Positions 42,207-52,298 of a stretch of 64,000 bases of DNA are shown here, in pieces. Source of the DNA: Spongiactinospora rosea (GTDB taxonomy: Bacteria > Actinomycetota > Actinomycetes > Streptosporangiales > Streptosporangiaceae); the NCBI RefSeq assembly GCF_003315795.1, contig NZ_QMEY01000010.1, positions 62,001-126,000 of the forward strand, written 5' to 3'. A model generated the notes under the pieces. It made no database searches. It worked only from the letters and a program-made list of their open reading frames with translations, and was not told where the DNA came from. The position numbers and the translations under genes are program-made. Positions within the stretch are counted from its first letter, which is position 1, and every line of letters starts with the position of its first letter.

Positions 42207-42839
42207 GTGGCCAGCGTAGTGGTGACGAGGCGGCACGACCTCACCGACGCGCAGTGGGCGGCGATGGAGCCGCATCTGCCTGCCGTATCGGGCAAGGGGC
42301 GTCCGCCGAAGTGGAGCAGGCGGCAGTTGATCGACGGGATCCGGTGGCGGATCCGGACCGGGGCGCCGTGGCGGGACGTGCCGGCCTGCTATGGCCACTG
42401 GTTCACCGTGTACAGGCTGTTCCGCCGCTGGCAGCGTGCGGGCGAGTGGACCCGGATTCTGGCGGGGTTGCAGGCGTGTGCGGACGCCGCGGGGAAGATC
42501 GGCTGGACGGTGAGCGTGGACTCCACCATCGTGCGGGCTCACCAGCACGCGGCCGGAGCGCGCCGGGATGGTCACCTGCAGAAGGAGCCGCCCGCGGGGG
42601 CGGGAGGCGAACCGGCCGATCACGGGCTGGGCCGCTCACGCGGCGGGCTGACCACCAAGACGCATCTGGCGTGTGAGCAGGGCCGCAAACTGCTCGCTGC
42701 GGTGGTGACCGCCGGGCAGCGGGGTGACAGTCCCCAGTTCATCGCGGTGCTGGGCAGGATCCGGGTGGCGCGCGTCGGTGGCGGCCGTCCCCGGACCCGG
42801 CCGGACCTGGTCCTGGCCGACAGGGCCTATGGTTATTGA
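42207..42839 (+). pseudogene. IS5-family transposase, truncated
   Basis: About 210 residues of a DDE transposase. The N-terminal HTH-like part (HDLTDAQWAAMEPHLP), GIRWRIRTGAPWRDVP, the first Asp in SVDSTIVRAHQH and the second in VLADRAYG are present, but the frame stops right after RAYGY. The final third with the catalytic Glu is missing. GTG 42207 follows GGAG. Base composition changes abruptly after 42839, so another event cut the element. Confidence 0.87.
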
Positions 42840-42868
42840 TAGCAAATGAATAGTGCCGAGAACTAATG

Positions 42869-43459
42869 TTAGATACTGTCAGCGGTGACAAGATAGCGAA
42901 TATGGGGCCGCTCTAGCCATACCTTTGTGAGGCTCACTCCAGTTATCCGATGGACTAATTCCAGCGCGTTCGCCTTCCAGTCGTCTGATGTTGTTTCGTG
43001 TGTGAAATCCAAGTCATCTATGTAAGGCTTTAAAAAAGCCGTGTCACCGCTGGGCTCATCCAGCCATCGTAGTCGGCATAGTAGATGGCCATCGCGCGCA
43101 TAAAGTAACGAATAGTGCATTAGCGTATCGCCGATCACCAGGGAAATTGCTTCAGAGCCGGCTGCTAGTTGGCCAATTCTTCTGGCAGCGAGCGCGCCGC
43201 CGGGCTCGGCTACTAAGTGCCAAGGCAAAATCTCTCCGATGACAAGCACATTACTTTCCCCGGTCTGCGAGACACGCTCGGATGACTCGTTGTCAGCCTC
43301 GACAACAGTTCTACGCGCCGCGGTGGAAAGGTCGGCGCCAAGTAAGCGGCCTATCTCGACTGCACTGCTGGCATGACACCATGTAAGGCAGATTTCTGGT
43401 ACCGATTCGCTCAGCTGGGTGACGAGGGCTTGGGAGCGGAGTCCGCGTTGTTCTGGCAT
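42869..43459 (-). CDS. Hypothetical protein resembling DUF6461; possible immunity partner
   Basis: A 196-residue soluble protein. ICLTWCHASSAVEIGRLLGAD followed by VLVIGEILPWHLVAEPGGALA resembles the DUF6461 family of actinobacteria. It starts 75 bp after the broken secreted nuclease gene on the same strand. A small acidic protein right behind a polymorphic-toxin-like gene is the usual position of an immunity gene, but that role is only inferred. Low GC compared with the chromosome. ATG 43459 has no clear ribosome binding site. Confidence 0.6.
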   Translation of the reverse strand: MPEQRGLRSQALVTQLSESVPEICLTWCHASSAVEIGRLLGADLSTAARRTVVEADNESSERVSQTGESNVLVIGEILPWHLVAEPGGALAARRIGQLAAGSEAISLVIGDTLMHYSLLYARDGHLLCRLRWLDEPSGDTAFLKPYIDDLDFTHETTSDDWKANALELVHRITGVSLTKVWLERPHIRYLVTADSI

Positions 43460-43533
43460 GGCTACATGGTAGCCGGTTGCTGTGCGGGCGGAAGCCCACC
43501 TGCACGGCAACCGGCTGGTGTGCCTAAGAACGG

Positions 43534-45293
43534 CTAGTGCGGTGTGCTCACGTAGAAGCGCTCAAAGGCATTAGTACGATCTGTGCCGTTAGTGGGGTCC
43601 GACCCGAACACTCTGTAGTCCTGCCAAAACCATCGGAGCTTGGCGCCCACCTTTACATTGTGATCCCAAATTATGTAGTCCACTGCGACGTTTCGGTTGG
43701 TCACAGGACCATCTGACCCTTCGTGGGTCGCCGCGAACGGGAATTCATCGCAGTCACGGTCAACCGGCTTCGGCTCCTTGATTTCTGCCAGCATCTGAGC
43801 ACAGTAGGTTCTGGACTTATTTCTGTTTTTTGTCTCGCGATCCTTACTGTTGCTTCTGTGTAGCGGGCCCTTATCCGGCGTTCCAGGAATAATTTTGGGC
43901 TCATCATGCTTTTTTGGATAGGTGTTGGCTGGCTCCTCTATCGCTCGGCGAATTAGATCGGCGGACTCATTTATCACAGGTTCGCCATTCTTCCATGCAT
44001 AGATCAGCGGCGCAGTAAAGGTTGGCGTGAATTCCACGAAGGCGCAGCCGCCGTAGCGATCCTTCAGGTCCTCCGATGTATCGCAGCGGACTGATATATC
44101 AGACATTTTTGTATTGATATACGGATCGCTTGTCTGGCCCGGAATATAGCCGGCGATAAGTGTGGGTTTGAATGTACATACGCTCAGCTTATGAGGCCCA
44201 GCGCTGGGAGTCTTATATGAGATGTACTCGAAGTACTGCTGTGGGCTGGTTCGCCACTCAGCCAAGGTCGATGTACGACTCCCACCCCTGGTTAGCGTGC
44301 AGTTCATATCGTCGCCAGTTGCTGGTGGCATGTGCAGTGTTATGGTAGAGCTTTCAGGCCAGGCTATTGAGCCATCGATGCCTTTGACGTGGATCTGGTC
44401 GATTCGAGCCCAGATCTTCATGGTCCGGCTATTTATACCGCCATTATTCTGATCGATTTCTGCCTGCGGGCTATCCTTCTTCCCGCCGGCGAAGGTATGG
44501 CCTACTACGCTGAACAGAAACTCAATCTTTCCCTTTACCTTGGTCTCACATCCGCAACTACCTTGGTTCTTCACCACCCTCACCTTGCCCAGTGTCCGGA
44601 CAGAGCACCAATTGTAGGAGTCTCGGACCCATCCGTAAGGGAACTTTTTCTTGCTATTTGCTATCTTGTTGTTCCAGCAATCGGCTAGAGTTACTCTGTT
44701 ATTCGACCAAGTCGGCCAGGGGCCAGCAATCGGATCGGCCTGGAGAGAGCCTGCCGTATCCTTCGGTATGGTGGTGCTTTCGGTAAGGTCGATGGTGAGG
44801 TTATGCCAGTTGGTCCACGGTCCGTTGACGCCCTCGGCGGTGGCTCGGGCTCGCCAGCGGACCTTCCAGCCGTCCGCGAGCTTGCCTGCGGGGATCTCTA
44901 CTTCCGAATACTCGCCCGTTTCAACTTCGGGACTGGTACCCGACCAGATCAGCCCGCTGCCCTGGCCCGGAACCTCAGGTGCATGCTCCACTTGGACGGT
45001 CATGACGCCCGGCCGACCCGCGGGATCATCGATGTAGCCGGTGAACATCGGGGTCAGCGTTGTGGCCGTGCCACCATTTCCTGAAGTAGGTGAGGCATAT
45101 TCCCCCTCAAGGATAGGCTTTGTGACATCGATGGTGAGGTTATGCCAGTTGGTCCACGGTCCGTTGACGCCCTCGGCGGTGGCTCGGGCTCGCCAGCGGA
45201 CCTTCCAGCCGTCCGCGAGCTTGCCTGCGGGGATCTCTACTTCCGAATACTCGCCCGTTTCAACTTCGGGACTGGTACCCGACCAGATCCAGC
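43534..45293 (-). pseudogene. C-terminal segment of secreted NucA/NucB-like nuclease
   Basis: Third piece of one original gene spanning 43534-48114. It opens with the end of one repeat unit and contains a full second unit (repeat copy at 44789-45102), a cysteine-bearing central region, and at the end CDEFPFAATHEG, the motif of NucA/NucB deoxyribonucleases, with AVDYIIWDHNVKVGAKLRWF after it. It is out of frame with the middle piece owing to one extra base at about 45289. Long Asn/Lys-rich linkers precede the nuclease domain. Confidence 0.78.
44789..45102 (-). repeat. 314-bp tandem repeat, copy A
   Basis: Encodes a unit of about 105 residues (from YASPTSGNGGTATTLTPMF to NGPWTNWHNLTID) that looks like a fibronectin-III or Ig-like domain. 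Nearly identical to copy B except for one base insertion there. Confidence 0.9.
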
Positions 45294-45442
45294 CCGCTGC
45301 CCTGGCCCGGAACCTCAGGTGCATGCTCCACTTGGACGGTCATGACGCCCGGCCGACCCGCGGGATCATCGATGTAGCCGGTGAACATCGGGGTCAGCGT
45401 TGTGGCCGTGCCACCATTTCCTGAAGTAGGTGAGGCATATTC
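45128..45442 (-). repeat. 315-bp tandem repeat, copy B with 1-base insertion
   Basis: Identical to copy A apart from GATCCAG in place of GATCAG at about 45287-45293. The extra C breaks the reading frame of the nuclease gene. Confidence 0.9.
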
Positions 45443-47570
45443 ACCCATTAAGGTAGGTGCATCCTGAGGCGGCTCTGCATCTCTAGTCGTAAAAGACCAT
45501 GAGAAAGGATGCATTAGGTTACCTGACGAATCCTTGGCGCCTGCTACTTCTGCCCTGTAGCGTGTTTCTTCGGCTAGTGGGCGACTCGGACTGAATGTGA
45601 GAACAGTAGAGCCTTCCATTTGCGCTACACCGGACACTGTTGCTCCGGTCTCATCCTTAATGAGGATGCCTGCCCCGGTTACCGGCTCATCGAATATCGC
45701 CCTGATGGCCACTGTAGGAGGTACGGCAGAGGCATCCTTTTCTGGAAAGGTCTGTGTTATGATAGGGGATGAGGTATCGGCCTTGCCGGTGGTGAACGAC
45801 CAAGAGTAGGCGCTCATGGTGTTCCCGGCTTCATCGGCAGCACCTGATACAGTAACGGTAAACCTGGTTTCAGCTGCCAGAGGTCGTTCTAAGATGAACT
45901 TTTGCTGCCTGCGGTCGGCACTGGCTGAAATCGTTCCCTGGAGCAAGTCGCCTGAAGGAGCGCTTATCTGCATCTGCACGTGATCAACAGGCTCGCTGAA
46001 CGTTACTTCGATTGGTGTAGCGTGCGGAACATCGGTGGCATCGGCCCTTGGAAGGGTTTCCGTTATAGTGGGCGCTGTCCTGTCCGGGTGCAGAGTTGTG
46101 AACGACCAAGTAAGCGGAGCCATGATATTGCCGGCCGCATCCTGAGCCCCGGACACTTGAACCTGGAAAGTAGTTCCCGGCTGTAACGTCTGCGTCGGGA
46201 TAAACTCGATAATATCGCCACGAGGGCTTCTCTGTATCGAGCCGGCGACACTCTCCCCATCGGGAGTCTTGAGGACGACTTGCTGGCCTGTGACAGGCTC
46301 GCTGAAGAAGAGTGTTACATGTGTTGCAGGTCGTACATCTTGTGTGTCGGCGTCTGGCGTTTTGGCAACTAGAGCGGGGGGAATAGTGTCAGGTTGCTCG
46401 TCATCGGGCTCAGGCTGCTCGGTAGGCAAGGAATCGGGGTCTACGCTTACGGTCTGCGGTGAAGATGCCTGACGCTGGCCTGCCTCTGTGATGGTAACAG
46501 GCTCTGGGGCAGGCGGAGCCTCAGAGAGAGGAATTTGGTTCTCTAGTACCTCTTCGTAGCTAGGAAGGCTATCGTCGGGAAGGCCATCACGTTCATAAGC
46601 GATTTCAACTTCCTCTGGCGCCTCGTATTCTACGAATAGAACTGGGCCGCGCCCGTCAGAGCCGGTCCATTCTGAGGATAGATATTCACGGTAGTTGCGG
46701 CCGCCTGCTTCACCGAAAGAGGCCACCTGGACGCCGTAGTTTTGAGCGCCGTCAGCCCAGTCTTGGACGATTCCTTCGATCGAATAGTAGACTTCCTGTG
46801 CCGGATCAGGGCAATAAGTGACATCATTAAGTGTGCGCTGAATCTTTCCGACACCGCTACCCTTGACGCCCTGCCCGCGGGACGTTACCGATGGCTGGTT
46901 GTTCCATCGTAGGGCGTTGGACCCATCTCCGAGGGACCAATCGCTGGTGATCCGTCGGACCGCTATGTTTCCTGCCTCCGCGCCGCACATTGTTGTGATG
47001 TAGTTCCATGGGCGAAGGTCGGCGTTGAGGATCGGCCGATCGAAGAAGGGCGCTTCACTTAAGTCGAACTTGATGTAGCTGCGGTATAGGTAGTAGGGTG
47101 ATTGCCCGAAGTAATCATACCGGCCCGCCACGATGGCATCCATGTACTGCTGCCTGCTACCGGTGTGAAAGCGAGGATCGTCGCTGACGAACGTATCGGT
47201 CGGAAAGCCGGGCCCGTACCATGGCGTTGGGTTGGCCGTCAGTGTGACGGGGTACATAGTCGCTGGATCAGTGAGGAACTTGGTGTCGGGGGTGTAGACC
47301 AGCGTAGACTTATCGAGAGCAGGTTCTACGACGCCGTACCGGCCCGCGATGATTGACTGCGTTGCTGCAGAGTCGCTCAGCAGGGCGGGCGGTAGCTCGA
47401 CTGCTTTTTTGCCGCTTATGGTCGCGGTAAGTTCTCCAGACTTGCTTTGGTACTCCAGGCCGGCGCCAGCTGTAAGGGGCAAACGGTAGGAGACCGGGCC
47501 ACTAGGTCGCTGGCGAATGACGATCTTTTGACGGATGCCGGAGGGTGTGACCTCGACTACTAGGTCGGTG
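45260..47570 (-). pseudogene. Middle segment of secreted nuclease: DNRLRE and three Big_5 domains
   Basis: Second piece of the 43534-48114 gene. From the N-terminal side: a DNRLRE domain (FVSDDPRFHTGSRQQYMD, YRSYIKFDLS, WNNQPSVTSRG), a Pro/Glu-rich linker, then three SbsA-like Ig (Big_5) repeats, each with the pattern VTFSEPV...AGN...WSFTT. It ends where the extra base in repeat copy B brings a premature stop. The start at 47482 used by a minimal frame is not a real start; the frame is open back to about 47570, where a 2-base insertion separates it from the N-terminal piece. Confidence 0.8.
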
Positions 47571-48114
47571 TTCGATCAAAGGCGGATCGATATGTTGCCT
47601 TAGCGCCTGACAGCACAGGTTGGGGGAGCGTTCTGGCAAGGGAAAGGCTAGCCATGGCGTCGCGGCTCTTTACCGTGACGAGGGTATTGTTTCCCCCGGT
47701 AGAGAGCTCCACCTTGTCCTGGAGTGCCTTGGGACGGATAATGTTGCCATCGCGCACCAATGTGGTGTCTATGGCGGTCCATCCACTCTTTCCTTTGAAC
47801 CTGATAGGTACGGTGTAGGTGTACGTGCCGAGAGTTCGGCCGTCAGGGTTAGCGTAGGTCGTGGAGTTTGCAGTGTGCAGGCTCGCAACCTCGACGGGCT
47901 TACCGCTCTGCACGGCCTTCCGCTTCGCGGCTTCCATAGGGTCGCCAGTGGATTGCGAATACTGTGCGGTGAGAGCGTGCTGCGGGCGGGAGGGAGTCGG
48001 GCTTGCTGACGCTGGGGTAGTGGTTGCCAGGGGTAGAAGTAATCCGATTGCAAACAGGAGCTGAGAGTAGTGGAGGACGCCGCCTGGTGATCTACTTGGT
48101 CGCTTTCTTTGCAT
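47560..48114 (-). pseudogene. N-terminal segment of secreted nuclease with signal peptide
   Basis: First piece of the broken gene. ATG at 48114 has AAGGG 9 bases upstream. A signal peptide (about residues 17-38, cleavage after ASA) is followed by a beta-rich region (TYTVPIRFKGKSGWTAIDTTLV) typical of the N-terminus of actinobacterial DNRLRE/RHS-type exported proteins. The frame fails near 47570: GATCGAACACCGACC would read through as GATCGAACCGACC, so two bases (AC) were inserted. Confidence 0.8.
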
Positions 48115-48225
48115 GCGAAGGACCCTTCAGAAGGGAGTGGGTAAACTAGGACGATCTTCACATGCCATCCGGCGAAAGTAAAGATTGTTTGTGTAGGCGG
48201 ATGACTTTGAAGAGTAATCTCCCGA

Positions 48226-48241
48226 AGTGATCGCCATCACA
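48226..48241 (-). promoter_or_regulatory. CRP-like binding site upstream of nuclease gene
   Basis: Minus-strand TGTGATGGCGATCACT matches the CRP/GlxR consensus TGTGA-N6-TCACA except for the last base. It lies 112 bp before the ATG. Confidence 0.4.
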
Positions 48242-48256
48242 TTGACAATCTATAGT

Positions 48257-48745
48257 TCATGTGGGTCGCCAGCGGGCCTGCGTTTACCGTTCAGGAGAGT
48301 GGATCGGTACTGCATCCGCCTGAGCCAGCTACGGATCAGAGCGGCGGGCTGATCGAGGGTGGCCGGGGCGAGGTTACCCAGGCTGCGCTCAAGGTGGGGC
48401 CACATGCCCTGGGCCGGGTTGAGCTCGGGCGCAAAAGAGGGCAGTTAGAACAACGGCTGGTCAGAGACGCGAGTCAATCAGGCAGTGCATCAACGCGTCC
48501 TGGTGGTGATCTGGTTGTTCTGTATCAGCACGATCTGCCCTCCGAGCTGCGATGGGCGGCATCGAGCAGGCGGGCGCAGTCGGCGTCACGAAAGCCCTTC
48601 TCCCCGCGTCGGCCCCGATACCGCCGCATGCGGTAGATCAGCCGGGGGCGGTGTCCTGGTTTGCGGCATAACAGGGCGGCCAGGGACACGCGTCCGGACC
48701 CTTGCCGATGACGGTGATGACCGGGGTGGATGGCAGCCTGGTCCG
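48257..48745 (-). pseudogene. IS630-family transposase relic, C-terminal half
   Basis: Several frames together spell the IS630 catalytic half on the minus strand: TRLPSTPVITVIGKG, then after a shift SGRVSLAALL..KPGHRPRLIYRMRRYRG and GEKGFRDADCARLLDAAH, then APELNPAQGMWPHLERSL and ALIRSWLRRMQYR. At least three frameshifts. The N-terminal half is absent. This is not the same relic as the N-terminal piece at 30834. Confidence 0.8.
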
Positions 48746-48777
48746 GCGCGCGTCCCTGACCGCCTTGTTGACCTCCG

Positions 48778-49140
48778 TCACCAGCCCCGGGCCCCGCCGG
48801 GCTGATGCCCGCCGCCCTCCTTCCATGCGACGAGCATCGTGTACGCAGCGGCGAACCGGGGGAACACGATCGGCAGCCGGTACGCCGGCCGCCCGCCGAC
48901 CCCGCACCCGTGCGCGATGTTCAGCAGCTCCTCCGCGACCTCCGCATCCAGATCAGGCGGATTGCGCATTTCCGCCGTGACCGCCTCGGGCTCATTGATC
49001 GGCACGATGCCGTGATAGGTCTTGTAGAACGTGCCGAGCCACTTTCGGGTGCGTTTGGGGTCGGCTTCCACTTGAAGCACCAACGGGCCGTCTTTACGAG
49101 TATATCGGATCTTTCCCCTGCGCAGCCTGTTTCTGATCAC
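48778..49140 (-). CDS. Hypothetical protein, 120 residues, possibly chimeric at its end
   Basis: GTG at 49140 overlaps the stop of a further small upstream frame (49137 to about 49230), suggesting coupling. Sequence starts MIRNRLRRGKIRYTRKDGPL and holds KWLGTFYKTYHGIVPINEPEAV. The last 20 residues (KEGGGHQPGGARGW) look like read-through into the IS630 relic. Not recognised. Could be a remnant; codon use is GC-rich and gene-like in the middle. Confidence 0.4.
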   Translation of the reverse strand: MIRNRLRRGKIRYTRKDGPLVLQVEADPKRTRKWLGTFYKTYHGIVPINEPEAVTAEMRNPPDLDAEVAEELLNIAHGCGVGGRPAYRLPIVFPRFAAAYTMLVAWKEGGGHQPGGARGW

Positions 49141-49400
49141 CTACTCGGCCAGTACCGCGTCCAGGTGTCGATCCACTGGCCGCTCCCGTCCCCAGAGCGC
49201 CGACGCACGTAAGAACCCCCGTTGATGATGGGGGCTTTAACGGTGAAACGCCGGAGTGGTCCCGCCCTTCCACAAAGAATAATCAGCGTCCTTCGCACCC
49301 ACGGTAACCTCTGGGGCTGGATGCACCCTGTCCCAGGAGGGACAGTGCCCACCATCGACCGGGTTCAGGCGCTCAGACTGTCACGCCACAGGAGAATCAG

Positions 49401-49717
49401 ATGCACCTCCGGGACGTCCAGAAACGGGCTTGGGAGAACAAATTAGCCAAGGGGTTCAATACGACTGATGTGCCGCTGGAGTTCGCCCTCGCGCATGGGG
49501 AACTGTCGGAGGCGTTCGAGGCGGCACAAAAGCATCCGGAGAAACCCTTGGCGAAGAGCTGGCCGATGTCCTGATCTCCCTGGCCGGTATTGCGGAGATG
49601 TCCGGTATCGACCTCGATTCGGCGGTCGAGGCGAAGATGGCGAAGAACGAGGCGCGCCGCTATGAGCGTGGTCCGACGGGGGCCTTGGTAAAGGTGGAGG
49701 AGAAGCACCCCGAGTAG
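49401..49717 (+). pseudogene. MazG-like nucleotide pyrophosphohydrolase, frameshifted
   Basis: ATG at 49401 follows AGGAG. The first 50 codons read FALAHGELSEAFEAAQKHPE, the EExxE-like start of a MazG helix, then the frame ends. One frame over, GEELADVLISLAGIAEMSGIDLDSAV and KNEARRYERGP continue the family pattern to a stop at 49717. The total length is one base short of a multiple of three, so one base is missing near the CCC at about 49540. Either a pseudogene or a sequencing slip. Confidence 0.7.
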
Positions 49718-49813
49718 CAGGCTTAGCGATGAGGGGCCTTGGTGGGTGTGTGGGGGCGGGTGTTGGTTTGGCCGAGGTGGGCGCAGGCCCGGGATGGGGA
49801 GTACGGCGAGGAT

Positions 49814-50950
49814 TTAGATGACCAGGGCGGTGCCGGCGAAGGCGGCGAGGGTGTTAGTGCCGAGGTCGGCGAGCAGCCAGCCTGCGACCACGTAGCCGAT
49901 CGGGGTCAAACCGGAGGTGGCCAGCCCGTCCACGGCGAAGACCCGGCCGAGGTAGCCGGCGGGTATTCTGGTCTGCAACGCCGTCGTCCACAGCACCGCG
50001 AACACCGAGAGGCCCGCACCTGTCAAGGCCGAGGCGGCCAGAATGATCGACGGGTGCGCCGCCAACAGCAGGGTGACCGTCTGGGGTGCCTGGGCCGGCA
50101 GGGCGAGCATGGCGATCCAGCCGCGGGGGACGGAGCGGATGGTGGCCGCCGCGCCCACGAACGCGCCGACGGCCTCCGCGGCCACGATTCAGCCGTACCA
50201 CGCGCCTTCGCGCCTGGTGAGCATCGGCAGGATGAGCGCGACCGGGGCGGCGACCAGGGCCATCTGGACGGTCCTCTGGATCATGACCGCGGCCATCCAC
50301 GTACGCGAGGAGACGTAGCACAGGCCGTCGGCGATCTCGGCGGCCAGCCGTGGCCGGTGTTCCGGTGCCTCGCGGGCCGCCTCCGAGACCCGGACAAGGG
50401 TGAGGATGCTGACGACGAAGGTCACGACGTTGACGCCCAGCGCCCACTGCGGCGACGTCGCCACCGACAGGGTCCCTCCGGCGGCGGCCCCCAGGAGGGT
50501 CGTCAGCCGGTTGGTGATCGAGCGCAGCGCGTTGGCGCCGGGCAGCCGATCCGGCGGTACCAGGCCCGGCAAGATCGCCATGTACGCCGGGCGGTACAGG
50601 CCCGCCCCCACACCCAGCGCCCCCGACAACGCCCCCAGCAGCCGCAGCGGCGCGGACGGTCCCGCGAGGAGGATGCCGGTGACGGCGGCGGCGCGCAGCA
50701 GGTCGGAGGCGCTGATGACCCGGGCCCGGTGGTGCCGGTCGGCCAGCGCGCCGCCCACGAGAATGGAGACGATCCCGCCGAGCGCGGCCATGCCGAGGAC
50801 CGTGCCCAGCGCGTGGGGGGCGTCAGCGCGCGGGAGCAGCAACAGCGCCACCGACACCCCGTATGCGGCGTCTCCGGTGAGGTTCAGTACCTGGCCTGCC
50901 CACACCTGCCGGAAGGCGGGGATGGACAGCGGGGCGAACAGCGCCCTCAT
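49814..50950 (-). pseudogene. MFS transporter with in-frame TGA
   Basis: Two consecutive pieces in the same frame. 50189-50950 encodes TM 1-7 (FRQVWAGQVLNLTGDAAYGVSVALLLLP, GGALADRHHRARV), stopping with TGA after REGAWYG. The frame then continues without shift (IVAAEAVGAFVGAAATI...) to 49814 with TM 8-12. A single point mutation would restore about 378 residues, the normal length. The downstream part could only be made by reinitiation. It lies 7 bp downstream of XRE paralogue 3 and is probably co-transcribed with it. Confidence 0.8.
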
Positions 50951-50957
50951 CGCTCGT

Positions 50958-52148
50958 TCACACGGGGATGGCGTGGCGTTCGGCGAGGTGGCGGACCTCG
51001 GGGGCCCAGGAGGGCTTGGCGCGGCGCATCAAGGATTGGACCGACTCCCGGAGCAGGATGCGGTGGTCCAGGTCTTCGGGGCTTTCGTGGTCGATGCGTA
51101 GCAGATGCAGGAGGCAGCCGGTGTCGTCGCCGGTGTCCTCGCAGGCGCGGACGATGTCGCTGAGGTGGGTGGCGCGGCGTTCCAGGCTCGGGGTGGTGCG
51201 GAGGTCCACGTCATCGGAGAAGAGCAGGACGCTTTCCGGGTTGTGCGCGTCGGACTCCAGGGAGCAGATGTGGATGGCCACGTTGGTGGGGGAGAAGAAG
51301 AGGGGGTCGTACACGTCGCTGCCGTCGACGCGCCGGGCCAGGCGGCGGGCGTCGGTGCGGAGCATTTCTCTGCCGCGTTCGACCTCTCCGGTGCGGGCCA
51401 GGCCGATGGCCGCGAGCTGGAACATGCCGCCCAGGGCGCGGATGTGCCGCTGGTCGCCGTCGCCGACGTGGGGCTCGAAGTCCTTGATGCCGTGCAGCAC
51501 CGTCTCGCAGGCGAGCTGCGGCATGTCGTAGCGGAGGAGCGCCGCCGCGAGTCCTCGATGGGCGAGTCCGATCATCAGTGGGTCGCCGGATTCCTCCGCG
51601 TATCGCATCGCCCGGTCCGCCGCCAGGTAGGCGAGGTCCACCCGGCCCACCTGGTAGAGCAGGCTGCGGGCCAGTTCGTAGGCGTCGGCGGCCACCCGGA
51701 GCGCCGCGCGGTCCTCGTCGTCATGCACCAGGCGCTCGATGTCGATGATCAGGGCGGGCAGCGCGCGCAGCGTGTCGGTGAAGCGGCGCGGGGAGCCGCA
51801 GAAGGCGGCGCGGGTGGCGGTGACCCTCTTCGTGAGCTGGTCCACCGTTGGGGGCTCGACGTCTTGGAGCATGGTCCGGTAGGCGTACAGGGCCCGCTCG
51901 ACGTCGGCGATCTGTGGCCGGCCGGGCTCCTGCGCCTCCCTGGGCGGCTCGCCGATGAGGAACGCGGTACGGACTCCGAGCACCTTGGCGATCTCGGAGA
52001 GCATCGGCGGGCTCGGCGTACGCCGGCCGTTTTCTACCAGCTCGATATGGGGAACCGTGTATCCGGTCAGGGCGGCCAGTGTGGTGGTGCTCATGCCCCG
52101 GCGTTCCCGCTCGCGGCGGATGGCGCCGCCCGTATTCGCGTCGTTCAT
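50958..52148 (-). CDS. XRE-family regulator with TPR-like C-terminus, paralogue 3
   Basis: A 396-residue protein closely similar to the tandem pair at 35.4-37.8 kb, with the same HTH (RRERERRGMSTTTLAALT, HIELVENGRRTPSPPML) and TPR-like repeats. Its promoter region also matches paralogue 2 (CTTGAC-GCATCAGGTTACGG read on plus). The gene right behind it is the broken MFS transporter, so it may have controlled an efflux pump. Confidence 0.88.
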   Translation of the reverse strand: MNDANTGGAIRRERERRGMSTTTLAALTGYTVPHIELVENGRRTPSPPMLSEIAKVLGVRTAFLIGEPPREAQEPGRPQIADVERALYAYRTMLQDVEPPTVDQLTKRVTATRAAFCGSPRRFTDTLRALPALIIDIERLVHDDEDRAALRVAADAYELARSLLYQVGRVDLAYLAADRAMRYAEESGDPLMIGLAHRGLAAALLRYDMPQLACETVLHGIKDFEPHVGDGDQRHIRALGGMFQLAAIGLARTGEVERGREMLRTDARRLARRVDGSDVYDPLFFSPTNVAIHICSLESDAHNPESVLLFSDDVDLRTTPSLERRATHLSDIVRACEDTGDDTGCLLHLLRIDHESPEDLDHRILLRESVQSLMRRAKPSWAPEVRHLAERHAIPV

Positions 52149-52181
52149 TCGCCCTGGCCCATTCTCCGGCGTCTTGACGGC

Positions 52182-52191
52182 ATCAGGTTAC
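52182..52191 (-). promoter_or_regulatory. GTAACCTGAT promoter motif before XRE paralogue 3
   Basis: Same 10-mer and flanks as at 37861-37870, 34 bp before the ATG. Confidence 0.4.
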
Positions 52192-52298
52192 GGCGCTGAC
52201 CCTTTGCCTGCCAGAGGATCGAGAAAATGCGGATCGCCGATAGAGGTATTGGTCGGGATTAATCTGGGCAAGAAGTAATTCGTCTGATCTATGGGGAT

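Noticed and set aside
42012..42623. 203-codon minus-strand frame
   Set aside because: Antisense of the IS5 transposase.
44789..45442. CRISPR-like array
   Set aside because: The repeats are two 314-bp coding units, not short repeats with spacers. No CRISPR array or cas gene was seen in the window.
49739..51163. 474-codon plus-strand frame
   Set aside because: Antisense of the MFS pseudogene and the XRE regulator; composition is Gly/Arg/Asp-rich without motifs.
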